40,394 nt of DNA, taken from Syntrophomonas palmitatica JCM 14374. GTDB taxonomy: Bacteria > Bacillota > Syntrophomonadia > Syntrophomonadales > Syntrophomonadaceae. The stretch covers positions 1 through 40,394 of the forward strand of contig NZ_BBCE01000021.1 in NCBI RefSeq assembly GCF_001311885.1, written 5' to 3'. Of the stretch, positions 1-8,510 are shown in pieces. The notes beneath the pieces were generated by a model that saw only the letters and a program-made list of their open reading frames with translations, was not told the origin of the DNA and did not search any database. Every line of letters begins with the position of its first letter. Position 1 is the first letter of the stretch. The position numbers and the translations under genes were made by a program.

Positions 1-1142
1 AACGAGAGCCTGCAAAGATTAAAAATGGCTATTACTCCGTACTATGCTATGCTTATGGACCCCGATGATGTGAACTGCCCTATAAGGAAGCAAGCCATAC
101 CCACCTTAAACGAGATTAGTGTTTCCGATTCTGACAGTGTGGACCCCTTGCATGAATCCAAGGATTCACCCGTTCCCGGGCTTACTCATCGCTATCCCGA
201 CCGGGTGCTGCTGCTGGTTACGGACCAGTGTTCCATGTATTGCCGCCATTGTACCCGCAGGCGTTTTTCCGGACAAAATGATAAGCTCTTCCAATTCGCA
301 GCATCAAGAAAGCTATCGAGTATATAAAACAAAACCGTGAGATAAGAGATGTTTTAATATCGGGGGGCGATCCGTTGTGTCTTTCCGATCAAAGGCTGGA
401 ATATATCCTGCAGAATCTAAGAGCTATAGAACACATTGAAATTATCCGTATAGGCACACGTACTCCCGTAGTAATGCCCCAAAGAATAACACCGCAATTA
501 TGTGAAATGCTGCGTACTTATCATCCTTTATGGGTAAATACCCATTTTAATCACCCGAGGGAGATTACTCCTGAAGCCCAAACGGCATGTGCCATGTTAG
601 TTGACGCGGGAATTCCTCTGGGTAATCAAACGGTGCTTTTAAAAAATGTCAACGACTGTCCTTATATTATGAGGGATCTGGTTCAGAAACTGGTTAAGAT
701 GAGAGTTCGTCCCTACTATTTATATCAATGCGACCTGTCAGAAGGTATTGAGCATTTTCGTACTCCGGTTTCGGCCGGCATAGAAATAATTGAAATGCTT
801 AGAGGACATACTTCGGGACTTGCGGTTCCGACATTTGTTGTTGATGCACCGGGTGGCGGCGGCAAAATTCCTGTTAATCCTCAGTATGTTATTTCCAGTT
901 CCCAGGATAAATTAATTCTCAGGAATTATGAGGGTGTTATCTGCACCTATACAGAGCCATCAGACAAGACCAGGAAATGCCATGAATGTGGTATCTGTAA
1001 GAAATACCTGCAGTATGAATATCGTGGCCTGGAAAAGTTGTATCAGAATTCGGAAGATTGTCTGGTCCCCTTGACCAATGTTCGTTTGAAGAGGAGGGAA
1101 CAGTTTAATGGATTTCAAAGTCAGCCAAACTCCGCAAAATAG
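1..1142 (+). CDS. ablA: Lysine 2,3-aminomutase (5' partial, frameshifted)
   Basis: Radical SAM, PLP-dependent enzyme that converts L-lysine to beta-lysine, the first step to the osmolyte N-epsilon-acetyl-beta-lysine. The reading frame is open from base 1, so the start lies outside the window. The Fe-S motif CSMYCRHC is visible near base 230. The C-terminal half has [11 protein letters not shown] and VDAPGGGGK, which carry the two aspartates (Asp293 and Asp330 of the Clostridium subterminale enzyme) that bind the lysine side-chain amine, and the PLP lysine. The zinc cysteines are present (NDC, and CHECGIC near the C terminus). The frame changes near base 284: GQNDK must be joined to [14 protein letters not shown], which needs one extra base (GG read as G). 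It overlaps ablB by 35 bases, so the two are probably co-transcribed. Confidence 0.93.
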
Positions 1143-1968
1143 TTTGACTTTGCCCAGTTCGTATCTATGTTATCCGGAGCCTGCCAGTAATAGGCTAATC
1201 ATAAATGATCATCGCGACCTTTCTATACAAATGCTGCAGCAAATTAAAGAGCATGCAAGCCGGCAGGGCATAGGAAAAATTATCAGTAAATGCAGAAATG
1301 ATCATCTTGATTTATTTCTTGAAAACGGTTTTGTTCAGGAAGGAAAAATAACCTCTTATTTTGCTGGGGAGGATGCTTATTGCGTTTCTTGCTTCCTGCA
1401 ATCTTCCCGCGCTTTTCCCAGACATGCGGACAAACAGGATAAAATTCTTTCTCAATGTCGAGTTATGGCGGAGATGAAAAGGACCGCTGAAAAGACCGGT
1501 TGTGAGTTCATAATAAGAAATGCCTCGACCCGCGATATTCCACAGATGATTAAAATATTTCGCCAGAATTTTGCTTCGTATCCCTCACCGGTTTTTGATG
1601 CCAAGTACTTAAGCAAGACCATGCAAGGTAAAATAATGTATAAACTGGCCCTGGCGGACACGCAAATTGTGAGTATTGCTTCTGCTGATATGAATCACAT
1701 GTATCAAAATGCAGAAATAACCGACTGCGTGACTATTCCTCAATGGCGAGGAAAAGGATGTTTATCGGCATTGATTGGTGAGTTGGAAGAGGATTTACGG
1801 CGTTGGGATTTTCTAACTGCCTACAGCCTGGCCAGGGCTGGCAACCCGGGGATTAACCTGTCTCTTTCATCAAATGGTTATTGCTACGAAGGCAGACTGA
1901 TAAATAATTGCAATATATGTGGAAATTACGAAGATATGAATATCTGGACCAAATGCCTGCTGGATTAA
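1108..1968 (+). CDS. ablB: Beta-lysine N6-acetyltransferase
   Basis: GNAT-family enzyme of 286 residues, expected to acetylate the epsilon-amino group of beta-lysine with acetyl-CoA to give the compatible solute N-epsilon-acetyl-beta-lysine. The acetyl-CoA loop is visible as [12 protein letters not shown] in the C-terminal third, after TDCVTIP. The N-terminal 130 residues are the less conserved part of the family. The ATG at 1108 has a good GAGGAGGG ribosome site about 10 bases upstream and lies inside the end of ablA, the usual ablA-ablB arrangement. After repair of the neighbouring antiporter frame, the two convergent stop codons overlap by a few bases. Confidence 0.88.
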   Translation: MDFKVSQTPQNSLTLPSSYLCYPEPASNRLIINDHRDLSIQMLQQIKEHASRQGIGKIISKCRNDHLDLFLENGFVQEGKITSYFAGEDAYCVSCFLQSSRAFPRHADKQDKILSQCRVMAEMKRTAEKTGCEFIIRNASTRDIPQMIKIFRQNFASYPSPVFDAKYLSKTMQGKIMYKLALADTQIVSIASADMNHMYQNAEITDCVTIPQWRGKGCLSALIGELEEDLRRWDFLTAYSLARAGNPGINLSLSSNGYCYEGRLINNCNICGNYEDMNIWTKCLLD

Positions 1969-3520
1969 TGTATGATATTACCTCCCAATTTATCAAGGGC
2001 TTCATCTATAGGCACATATAGCTCGTGAAGGTCTTCTTCATCCAAGAGCCCGTTACGATGAGCGTTTAGAAGAACGCCCTTTTCAGCTATCAGGCCATAC
2101 GCCACGCTTCATTTTCTTGAGTCTGGTTTAATTGATCATCTTTTTCGTTCAGCAGATTTAATGAATATTCAAGATCGGCAAGACGTTTATTATATTCAGC
2201 GCTTATCTTTTCATAGCCTGAAACAGATAAGGCTTTTCTGTCTTTCAAACGGAGCAACTCCTTTTGAGCGGCTTCAATGGCCATTATTTCACTGGCTAAC
2301 CGCCCGTGTTCAGACTGCGGATTCTTTACTCCGGTAAGCGACAGTTTCTTTAATAAAGGCCTGATGCTCAGACCCTGGGCAAGCAGGGAAAACAGGACTA
2401 CACCGAAAGTAAGCAGAACTAAATCCGAACGGTTTGGAAAATCCTTACCCAAGCCAAGTACCAGGGCCATGGGAATTGCTCCCCGCAGTCCTCCCCAAAA
2501 AAGAACATGCTGCCAGGACAAAGGAATATTCCCGCCCAGCCTGTTGATTAAGGGAGACAACCCGTAGATTGATATTGCACGGCCTATTAGAACTACGAGC
2601 GCACCGCTTAGGATGATGCCGATTTTAGGGAAGAAATTTATCAGACTAACTTCAAAGCCTACCAGCAAAAATACGATAGAATTAACTAAAAAGGCAGCAT
2701 ATTCCCAAAATGAGTTTACAGATAATCTGGTGGTGGCTGACATGCCGGTTTGCATCCCATAGCTGCCTACCACCAGTCCGGCGGATACTACAGCTATGAC
2801 ACCGGAAACATGAAACCATTCCGCTAAAAGGTAAGACGCAAATGCCACTATAGTTGTCAACATTATTTCCAGCAGGTGATCATTGAATTCCCTGGTGAGG
2901 CGAGATGCCACGATGCCTATGCCGGCCCCCAATGCTGCTCCGCCGATAACCACCGTAAAAAAGGTTTTAACACCTGTTATTACTGAAAGATCACCTCCAG
3001 AAGCAGCAGCAACCAGCAGTGTAAACAATACGATAGCCACCCCGTCATTGAAAAGGCTTTCAGCTTCCATTATCAATGACAGGCGTTTACCTACCCCGAG
3101 TTGCTTAAATATTGCGATAACCGATATAGGATCTGTTGGAGCGATAAGAGCTCCGAAAACCAGACCCACTTCCAAAGGCAGGCCTAAAAAACGGTGGGCT
3201 AGATATCCTGTTACCAGCGCAGACACAGTCGTTCCCAACAAGGCGTAAATGCTGACTGATCGCCAGTTCATGCGTAAAAGGCTTATTCTCATATTTATTG
3301 CTGACTCAAATAGCAGCGGTGGCAAAAATATAGTAAATAATATTTGAGGTTCGAGATGAATTTGCGGCAATATGCCGGTTGGGGCAATTATCAGACCAGT
3401 TATAACCAGAGCCAAAGCATAAGGGACTCTAATGTAACGCCCGATCATGGCAACCATAGTGGCAATTACCATTAACCAAAAAAAAGCAGTAAAATCAAAT
3501 CCGGTAACGACTGCGAACAA
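1965..3520 (-). CDS. CPA1-type Na+/H+ antiporter (frameshifted near C terminus)
   Basis: Integral membrane cation/proton antiporter of the NhaP/CPA1 family, expected to expel Na+ using the proton gradient. About 12 hydrophobic segments fill the first 400 residues. The family motifs LFESAINMR, GALIAPTDPISV and ESLFNDGVAIV are visible, the last two carrying the ion-site aspartates. A charged cytoplasmic tail follows. The direct frame stops at 2090 after AWRMA, but the next frame continues with LIAEKGVLLNAHRNGLL to a stop at 1965, exactly the expected tail. One missing C near 2095 (CCC read as CC) restores a protein of about 518 residues. The TTG start has an AGGAGG site 8 bases upstream. The divergent promoter for the eam leader overlaps this ribosome site. 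Confidence 0.87.
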
Positions 3521-3532
3521 TGGTGAACCTCC

Positions 3533-3561
3533 TTTACATGGGCATCTACTTATGATATAAT
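3533..3561 (+). promoter_or_regulatory. Sigma-A type promoter for the eam leader RNA
   Basis: TTTACA at 3533-3538 and TATAAT at 3556-3561 with a 17-base spacer, one mismatch from the vegetative consensus. The predicted transcript starts near 3568, just before the structured leader. The -35 box overlaps the ribosome binding site region of the divergent antiporter gene. Confidence 0.75.
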
Positions 3562-3584
3562 ACTACAATAAAATAATATATGAA

Positions 3585-3682
3585 AACGGTCAAAGCTAAA
3601 CGGGTGAAAACCCGGTGTGTGGGATAGATTAGTCTAAGTTGCAGCAGGCAATATGAGAAATCTATCATGAGAAACCGGCTTA
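3585..3682 (+). promoter_or_regulatory. Structured leader RNA, candidate Na+-I (DUF1646) riboswitch
   Basis: About 17 bases after the predicted transcription start there is a compact fold. CGGT (3587-3590) can pair with ACCG (3674-3677) and close two arms. One arm is CGGGT-GAAA-ACCCG (3601-3614). The other is an 8-base-pair stem GATAGATT/AATCTATC (3623-3630 with 3659-3666) that holds an inner TTGC/GCAA hairpin. A terminator follows directly, so it is arranged like a transcription-attenuation riboswitch. The sequence is not one I can match to a consensus from memory. Na+-I is proposed because that class is known to work together with c-di-AMP riboswitches in osmotic stress genes, as placed here. 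An independent small RNA is the alternative. Confidence 0.5.
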
Positions 3683-3685
3683 CTG

Positions 3686-3720
3686 GGGTGGGTAGCCTTA
3701 ATGGTTATACACCCTTTTTA
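3686..3720 (+). terminator. Rho-independent terminator of the first leader element
   Basis: GGGTG (3686-3690) pairs with CACCC (3710-3714), continued by a mostly paired inner stem around a TTAAT loop, and is followed directly by TTTTTAT. It sits between the first structured element and the c-di-AMP riboswitch, so it probably acts as a conditional terminator. Confidence 0.75.
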
Positions 3721-3799
3721 TGTTATGAAATAGTATCATAAATTTATTTGCGAGGTGATAATTAACTACATTAATACAACCAACAACATTTTTTGAAGA

Positions 3800-3950
3800 A
3801 TTAGTTTAAATGTTACCCCTAATGCCGCTTAATCTCCATTACCCGGAGAGCGGGGGAACCGAGTTTTTGGGGTGAATCCGGAAGTTTTCCGGTAGGGATG
3901 TCCCTTGTCCCGAACCCGTCAGCTAACCTCGTAAGCGTGAAAAGGGAAAC
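3800..3950 (+). promoter_or_regulatory. c-di-AMP riboswitch (ydaO/yuaA class)
   Basis: The conserved core of the ydaO/yuaA aptamer is recognisable in order: GCCGCTTAATCTCC, GGAGAGCGGGGGAACC, GGGGTGAATCC, GTAGGGATG, CCCGAACCCGTCAGCTAAC and CTCGTAAGCGT. An AACATTT/AAATGTT pair lies at its 5' edge. The class binds cyclic di-AMP and normally favours termination when bound, in genes for K+ uptake, osmolytes and cell wall turnover. Here it lies about 110 bases upstream of eam, with a terminator between. Confidence 0.93.
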
Positions 3951-4016
3951 CGGGGAATATTAGAAATATGTTGGTTTTAACCTTAAATCCAACAAACCAT
4001 ACCCCGGGCCTTTTTC
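3947..4016 (+). terminator. Riboswitch-controlled terminator before eam
   Basis: CCGGGG (3950-3955) pairs with CCCCGG (4002-4007). An inner stem TGTTGG/CCAACA (3969-3974 with 3989-3994) lies inside, and TTTTT follows at 4011-4015. The 5' arm directly abuts the aptamer's 3' edge, as expected for ligand-controlled termination. Confidence 0.75.
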
Positions 4017-4059
4017 GCATGTTATCTTTCTCCAAATTTATTACAAAGGAGTGGAAAGC

Positions 4060-5295
4060 ATGAAAGAAAAATTGGCCAAAGCTAAGGTGCCACTAAATTC
4101 TGCACTCAGAGAAGAGGAACTACGCCAGGATGCATGGGAATACCTTGATCGCGTAAAAGAGGTGTCTACAGGGTACAGAAACCATTCATTGGCACTACAG
4201 CAAAAACAAAGAATACTTGAATCGCTGGGTGGCAGCGAGAAAGACTGGCTGGACTGGAAATGGCAACTTAAACACCGTATTAAAGATGCTAATCAATTGG
4301 GGATGATACTTGAACTCAGACAAAAGGAAATACAGTTTATAGCTAAAGTCAGTAAACGTTATCGCTGGGCAATATCACCGTATTATTTAAGCCTGATAAC
4401 CGATAATTTTAGAGATAGTCCAATTTACAAGCAGGCAGTTCCTGATATTCGCGAGCTTAAATCAGGTGGTTGCCTTGACCCTATGGATGAAGAAAATAGT
4501 TCTCCGGCACCATGTATTACGAGGCGCTATCCTGACAGATTAATCATAAACGTAACCAATCAGTGTGCTATGTTCTGCCGTCATTGCCAGCGGCGCCGGA
4601 ACATAGGCGAGAATGACAGTCATTGCTCACGCGAAGATTTACAAAAGGCTTTACTGTACGTGGCAAGAAATCAAGAAATAAGAGATGTACTGGTTACGGG
4701 TGGGGATGCGCTGTTGTTAAATGACAACATAATAGCCGGGATATTATCCACCTTGCACGCTATTCCGCATGTGGAAATAATACGTTTGGGGACCAGGGTC
4801 CCAGTTACTCTTCCCCAGCGCATTACCCCCGAATTATGCGACATATTGCGTTCTTATCCACCGTTATATATTAATACACAATTTAATCACCCTTTAGAAA
4901 TAACTCCCGAGGCTAAAGAGGCCTGTGATCGCCTGATTCAAGCCGGAGTAGTTCTGGGCAACCAGGCAGTACTTCTTAAAGGTATTAATGATGACCCTAT
5001 AGTGATGCGCAAGTTAAACCAAGAATTGTTACGCATTCGAGTAAGACCTTATTATATTTTTCAGGCCAAGGATGTGGTTGGTACTCTTCACTGGCGCTGT
5101 AGTATAGAGACCGGTTTGGAGATAATGGAAAGCCTGCGCGGCCATACTTCTGGGTTAGCAATACCTACTTACGTAGTAAATGCTCCCGGTGGGCGAGGTA
5201 AGGTTCCGCTAATGCCAAATTATATCTTGTCAAAAGAAGAAGACGTGATTTATTTGCAAAATTGGGAAGGCCGTGCTATAAGCATTTTAAATTAA
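4060..5295 (+). CDS. eam: Glutamate 2,3-aminomutase (KamA family)
   Basis: Radical SAM, PLP-dependent aminomutase of 411 residues, homologous to the lysine enzyme at 1-1142. The Fe-S motif CAMFCRHC is present near residue 170. The specificity residues differ from the lysine enzyme: the first substrate aspartate is replaced by Lys (FQAKDVVGTLHW) and the second by Asn (VNAPGGRGK). These two changes are those that mark glutamate 2,3-aminomutase, which makes beta-glutamate, a known osmolyte. The zinc site is also gone: the NDC cysteine is NDD, and the C-terminal cysteine cluster is absent because the protein ends soon after the PLP lysine region. The ATG at 4060 is preferred over the in-frame GTG at 4051 because AAAGGAG lies 8 bases before it. 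The gene is controlled by the two leader elements upstream. Confidence 0.82.
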   Translation: MKEKLAKAKVPLNSALREEELRQDAWEYLDRVKEVSTGYRNHSLALQQKQRILESLGGSEKDWLDWKWQLKHRIKDANQLGMILELRQKEIQFIAKVSKRYRWAISPYYLSLITDNFRDSPIYKQAVPDIRELKSGGCLDPMDEENSSPAPCITRRYPDRLIINVTNQCAMFCRHCQRRRNIGENDSHCSREDLQKALLYVARNQEIRDVLVTGGDALLLNDNIIAGILSTLHAIPHVEIIRLGTRVPVTLPQRITPELCDILRSYPPLYINTQFNHPLEITPEAKEACDRLIQAGVVLGNQAVLLKGINDDPIVMRKLNQELLRIRVRPYYIFQAKDVVGTLHWRCSIETGLEIMESLRGHTSGLAIPTYVVNAPGGRGKVPLMPNYILSKEEDVIYLQNWEGRAISILN

Positions 5296-5315
5296 CCCTT
5301 GAAAAACGTACTCAG

Positions 5316-5349
5316 CCCGATCATGCTTAATGATATGTGCATGATCGGG
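5316..5349 (+). terminator. Terminator-like hairpin after eam
   Basis: A perfect 11-base-pair stem, CCCGATCATGC with GCATGATCGGG, lies 20 bases after the eam stop. The following tract (TATATTATTA) is only weakly U-rich, so it could instead be a processing or mRNA end-stabilising hairpin before the transporter gene. Confidence 0.5.
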
Positions 5350-5384
5350 TATATTATTAGTAGATCTACAATGGAGGATTCGTC

Positions 5385-6652
5385 TTGGATTACTGGTTAT
5401 CAATAGTCTTTTTTGCGGCAGCTTACGTTTTTATAATCGTGGATAAAGTTCATCGTACTATAGTAGTGTGGGTGGCTGCGGCCATGGTTTTGGCCTTAGG
5501 CGTTATTAGCAGGAACAAGCTGTGGAAGCGGTGGATTTCAATACTCTATTGCTCTTGATCGGTATGATGGTGATTGTAGGTATTACTCGCCGGAGTGGTG
5601 TGTTTGAATATCTGGCCATCAAATCAGCAAAAATGGCCGGGGGGGAACCCTGGAAAATACTTTTGGTGATTTCTCTGGTTACTGCCGTCCTCTCAGCTTT
5701 ATTGGATAATGTCACCACAGCTTTGCTGGTCGTGCCGGTAACATTTGCCATAACTGACAGGCTGGAAATATCGCCTATGCCATTTCTCATTGCGGAAATA
5801 TTGGCCTCCAATATCGGCGGTACCGCCACGTTAATAGGAGACCCTCCCAATATTATGATAGGCAGTGCCACGGGACTAGGCTTTATGGATTTTGTAACCA
5901 ATTTGACTTTGCCTGTAATAGTGATTCTGCTACTGACACTTGCTATTTTACTTCTGATATATCGCCGTGATCTTGTGGCCAATGACGAAAATAAGGCCCG
6001 TATACTTGAATTAAATGAAATTGATTATATCAGGGAATGGTTACTATTAAAAAAATCACTGCTTGTACTGGGACTTACCATTATCGGTTTTTTTATTCAC
6101 CAAACTTTGCATCTGGAATCTGCGACAATAGCCTTACTGGGTGCCGGCTTACTGTTGTTACTGGTGCGTGAGGACCCTGAGGAGGCTTTACTAAGTATTG
6201 AGTGGCCCACTTTATTTTTCTTTGGCGGTTTGTTTATTTTGGTGGGAGCCATGGAGGCCAATGGAGTTATTACAGACCTGTCACATACGGTATTAAAAAT
6301 AACCGGAGACAGCCCGGTTAAAACAGGTATATTGGTTTTGTGGTTTTCCGCTCTGGGTTCGGCCTTTGTTGATAATATCCCTTTTGTTGCTACAATGATT
6401 CCTTTATTGCAAGATATGGGACAAGTTACAGGTATGTCAATGGATTCTGTATGGTGGGCGCTGGCTCTCGGTTCTTGCCTGGGGGGCAACGGTACATTGA
6501 TTGGAGCATCTGCGAATGTTATTATAGCGGGCATCAGTGAACGTCACAACACCCAGATTCGTTTTATAGATTATTTAAAAGTAGGTTTCCCGTTGATGAT
6601 TTTATCTATTTTAGTTTCTAATCTTTATTTGTATCTTTTCTACTGGAGATAA
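5385..6652 (+). CDS. ArsB/NhaD family ion transporter (frameshifted near N terminus)
   Basis: Integral membrane protein of the ion transporter superfamily that includes NhaD Na+/H+ antiporters and ArsB. About ten or more hydrophobic segments are present. Family motifs include DNVTTALLVVPV, NIGGTATLIGDPPN and, in the second half, FVDNIPFVATMIP and GGNGTLIGASAN, two inverted halves of the transporter. The TTG start at 5385 has GGAGGA upstream. The N-terminal frame reads MDYWLSIVFFAAAY and breaks after ALGVIS. One missing C near 5511 (CC read as C) gives ALGVISQEQAVEAVDFNTL, as expected for the family. Its place after eam, in a locus with a second antiporter, suggests Na+ export. Arsenite export cannot be excluded from sequence alone. 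Confidence 0.85.
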
Positions 6653-6665
6653 ATCGTATCTGATT

Positions 6666-7079
6666 TTACTCTCCCATAACCTTGATGATAACCCGCTTTC
6701 TTCTGCGTCCGTCGAATTCAGCGTAGAAGATTTGCTGCCAGGGCCCCAGGTCGAGATCGCCATTGGTGACCGGCACAATAATCTGGTGGTGCACCAGTAT
6801 GCTTTTAAGATGGGCATCACCATTATCTTCTCCGGTACGGTGATGATTATAATCCGGTCCGAAAGGGGCCAGTCCGTCCAGCATATTATCAATATCCTGC
6901 AATATACCTCGTTCATTGTCATTTACAAAAACACCCGCGCTTATATGCATAGCACTGACCAGAATCATGCCTTCGCTTATGCCGCTTTTTTTACATGCTT
7001 CTCTCACCTTATCAGTAATGCGGACATACTCACGCCGTTTTTCAGTATTAAACCATAAGTATTCAGTATAAAACCGCAT
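6666..7079 (-). CDS. YjbQ/UPF0047 family protein
   Basis: A 137-residue protein of the secondary thiamine-phosphate synthase (YjbQ, UPF0047) family. Typical motifs are visible: [16 protein letters not shown], the [15 protein letters not shown] stretch with conserved histidines, and the C-terminal [14 protein letters not shown]. coli YjbQ shows weak thiamine-phosphate synthase activity, but the real role of the family is unsettled. It has an AGGAGG ribosome site just upstream and is convergent with the transporter gene before it and divergent from ftsZ. Confidence 0.9.
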   Translation of the reverse strand: MRFYTEYLWFNTEKRREYVRITDKVREACKKSGISEGMILVSAMHISAGVFVNDNERGILQDIDNMLDGLAPFGPDYNHHRTGEDNGDAHLKSILVHHQIIVPVTNGDLDLGPWQQIFYAEFDGRRRKRVIIKVMGE

Positions 7080-7208
7080 GCGATATACCTCCTGAGTATA
7101 TTAGTACATATAGTATATTTTTAAAGAAAAAACAAAAAGAATACAACTATTACTTCTCTAATCAGGTAAAATAAATAAAAATAACCTTATTGAGCGGGGG
7201 GAAAAACT

Positions 7209-8366
7209 GTGCCTCTAGACTTTGATGTTGAAGAAGGAGCATATGCCAAAATAAAGGTGGTTGGCGTAGGCGGCGGGGGAAATAATGCAGTTAATCGCAT
7301 GATTGAAACCGGGGTTAAGGCGGTTGAGTTTATAGCCATGAACACCGATGCACACGTACTTTCTCTATCCAAGGCTTCCCAAACCATGCAGCTGGGAGAA
7401 AGATTGACTCGCGGACTTGGAGCGGGCGGCAACCCGGAAGTCGGAGCAGCCTCAGCCGAAGAAAGTGAAAAGGAGATATACAGAAGTCTGCAGGGGACAG
7501 ATATGGTTTTTATCACAGCTGGTATGGGCGGAGGAACCGGTACCGGTGCGGCCCCGGTTGTAGCCAGAATAGCCAAGCAGCTCGGTATATTGACCGTGGG
7601 CGTTGTAACCCGGCCCTTTGGATTTGAAGGCCGCCGCAGGGCTCAGCAGGCTGATGCCGGGATAAAAACCCTTGAACCTGAAGTAGACAGTCTCATCGTA
7701 ATACCCAATGATAGTTTAATGAAAATAGCCAAAAAGGATACTACATTTACTGAGGCATTTAAGATAGCAGATGATGTATTGCGCCAGGCGGTTCAAGGTA
7801 TCAGTTCTATTATAGCTCGTCCCGCTTTAATTAATTGCGACTTCGCTGACGTTAAGACAATAATGGGCAACAAAGGTTCAGCATTAATGGGAATCGGACG
7901 AGCCCAGGGTGACAACCGTGCCGCGGAAGCCGCCAAGCAGGCTATTTCCAGTCCATTGCTGGAGACCAGTGTTGAGGGTGCACGGGGTCTGTTATTCACA
8001 ATTTCCGGCGGCAGCAATCTTACCATTAACGAAGTGCAAGAAGCCGCACAGATTGTTTCAGGAATAGCGCATGATGACGCGGATATTATCTTTGGAGCTT
8101 CCATAGACGATTCTATGGGGGATGAAGTGGAAATTACCGTAATAGCTACTGGTTTTGGCAGTATTGAGCCGGCAAAACCGGTGCGGGAACCTCGATTAAT
8201 CAGAGGGGCAGCAACTCCGGTTCAGGATAAACCTGCCACTGCACCAGTACCACCTCCCTTCCTGGAACGCGGCAACATTATAGATGATACGGATATGTCT
8301 ATTCCTACATATGTGAGGAACACCGAACATAAAAACTCAATTTTGGATGTATTTAAAAAAAGATAG
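7209..8366 (+). CDS. ftsZ: Cell division protein FtsZ
   Basis: Tubulin-like GTPase of 385 residues that polymerises into the division ring. The nucleotide-binding motifs are intact: [14 protein letters not shown] near residue 20, [10 protein letters not shown] near 105, and the catalytic T7 loop NCDFAD near 205. The usual PGLIN before the T7 loop is PALIN here. A short variable linker leads to a C-terminal peptide MSIPTYVRN, matching the FtsA/SepF/ZipA-binding tail, followed by an unusual extra stretch ending DVFKKR. The GTG start has GCGGGGGG upstream. It is monocistronic and not beside ftsA, murG or other division genes, so it may be a second copy. Confidence 0.93.
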   Translation: MPLDFDVEEGAYAKIKVVGVGGGGNNAVNRMIETGVKAVEFIAMNTDAHVLSLSKASQTMQLGERLTRGLGAGGNPEVGAASAEESEKEIYRSLQGTDMVFITAGMGGGTGTGAAPVVARIAKQLGILTVGVVTRPFGFEGRRRAQQADAGIKTLEPEVDSLIVIPNDSLMKIAKKDTTFTEAFKIADDVLRQAVQGISSIIARPALINCDFADVKTIMGNKGSALMGIGRAQGDNRAAEAAKQAISSPLLETSVEGARGLLFTISGGSNLTINEVQEAAQIVSGIAHDDADIIFGASIDDSMGDEVEITVIATGFGSIEPAKPVREPRLIRGAATPVQDKPATAPVPPPFLERGNIIDDTDMSIPTYVRNTEHKNSILDVFKKR

Positions 8367-8480
8367 TTGACACGGATAGCGGCTGAATATTGCCTTGAGT
8401 CAAGCTGTCACGAAAGTTCAGATATAATTTGGCGCAGTTAACAATAATTCAGCCTTATAAGCGTATATTGTTTATTTATT

Positions 8481-8510
8481 ATCATGGGCAGATTTTTGCC
8501 CATGATTTTT
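8481..8510 (+). terminator. Terminator after ftsZ
   Basis: ATCATGGGCA pairs with TGCCCATGAT around a short loop and is followed by TTTTTAT on the plus strand. It ends exactly at the stop codon of the convergent nitrilase gene. Confidence 0.8.

Noticed and set aside
3585..3682. Possible c-di-GMP (GEMM-I) riboswitch
   Set aside because: A CAAAGC stretch and a GCAGCAGG segment look similar at first, but the order of hairpins and the conserved GEMM junctions do not fit.
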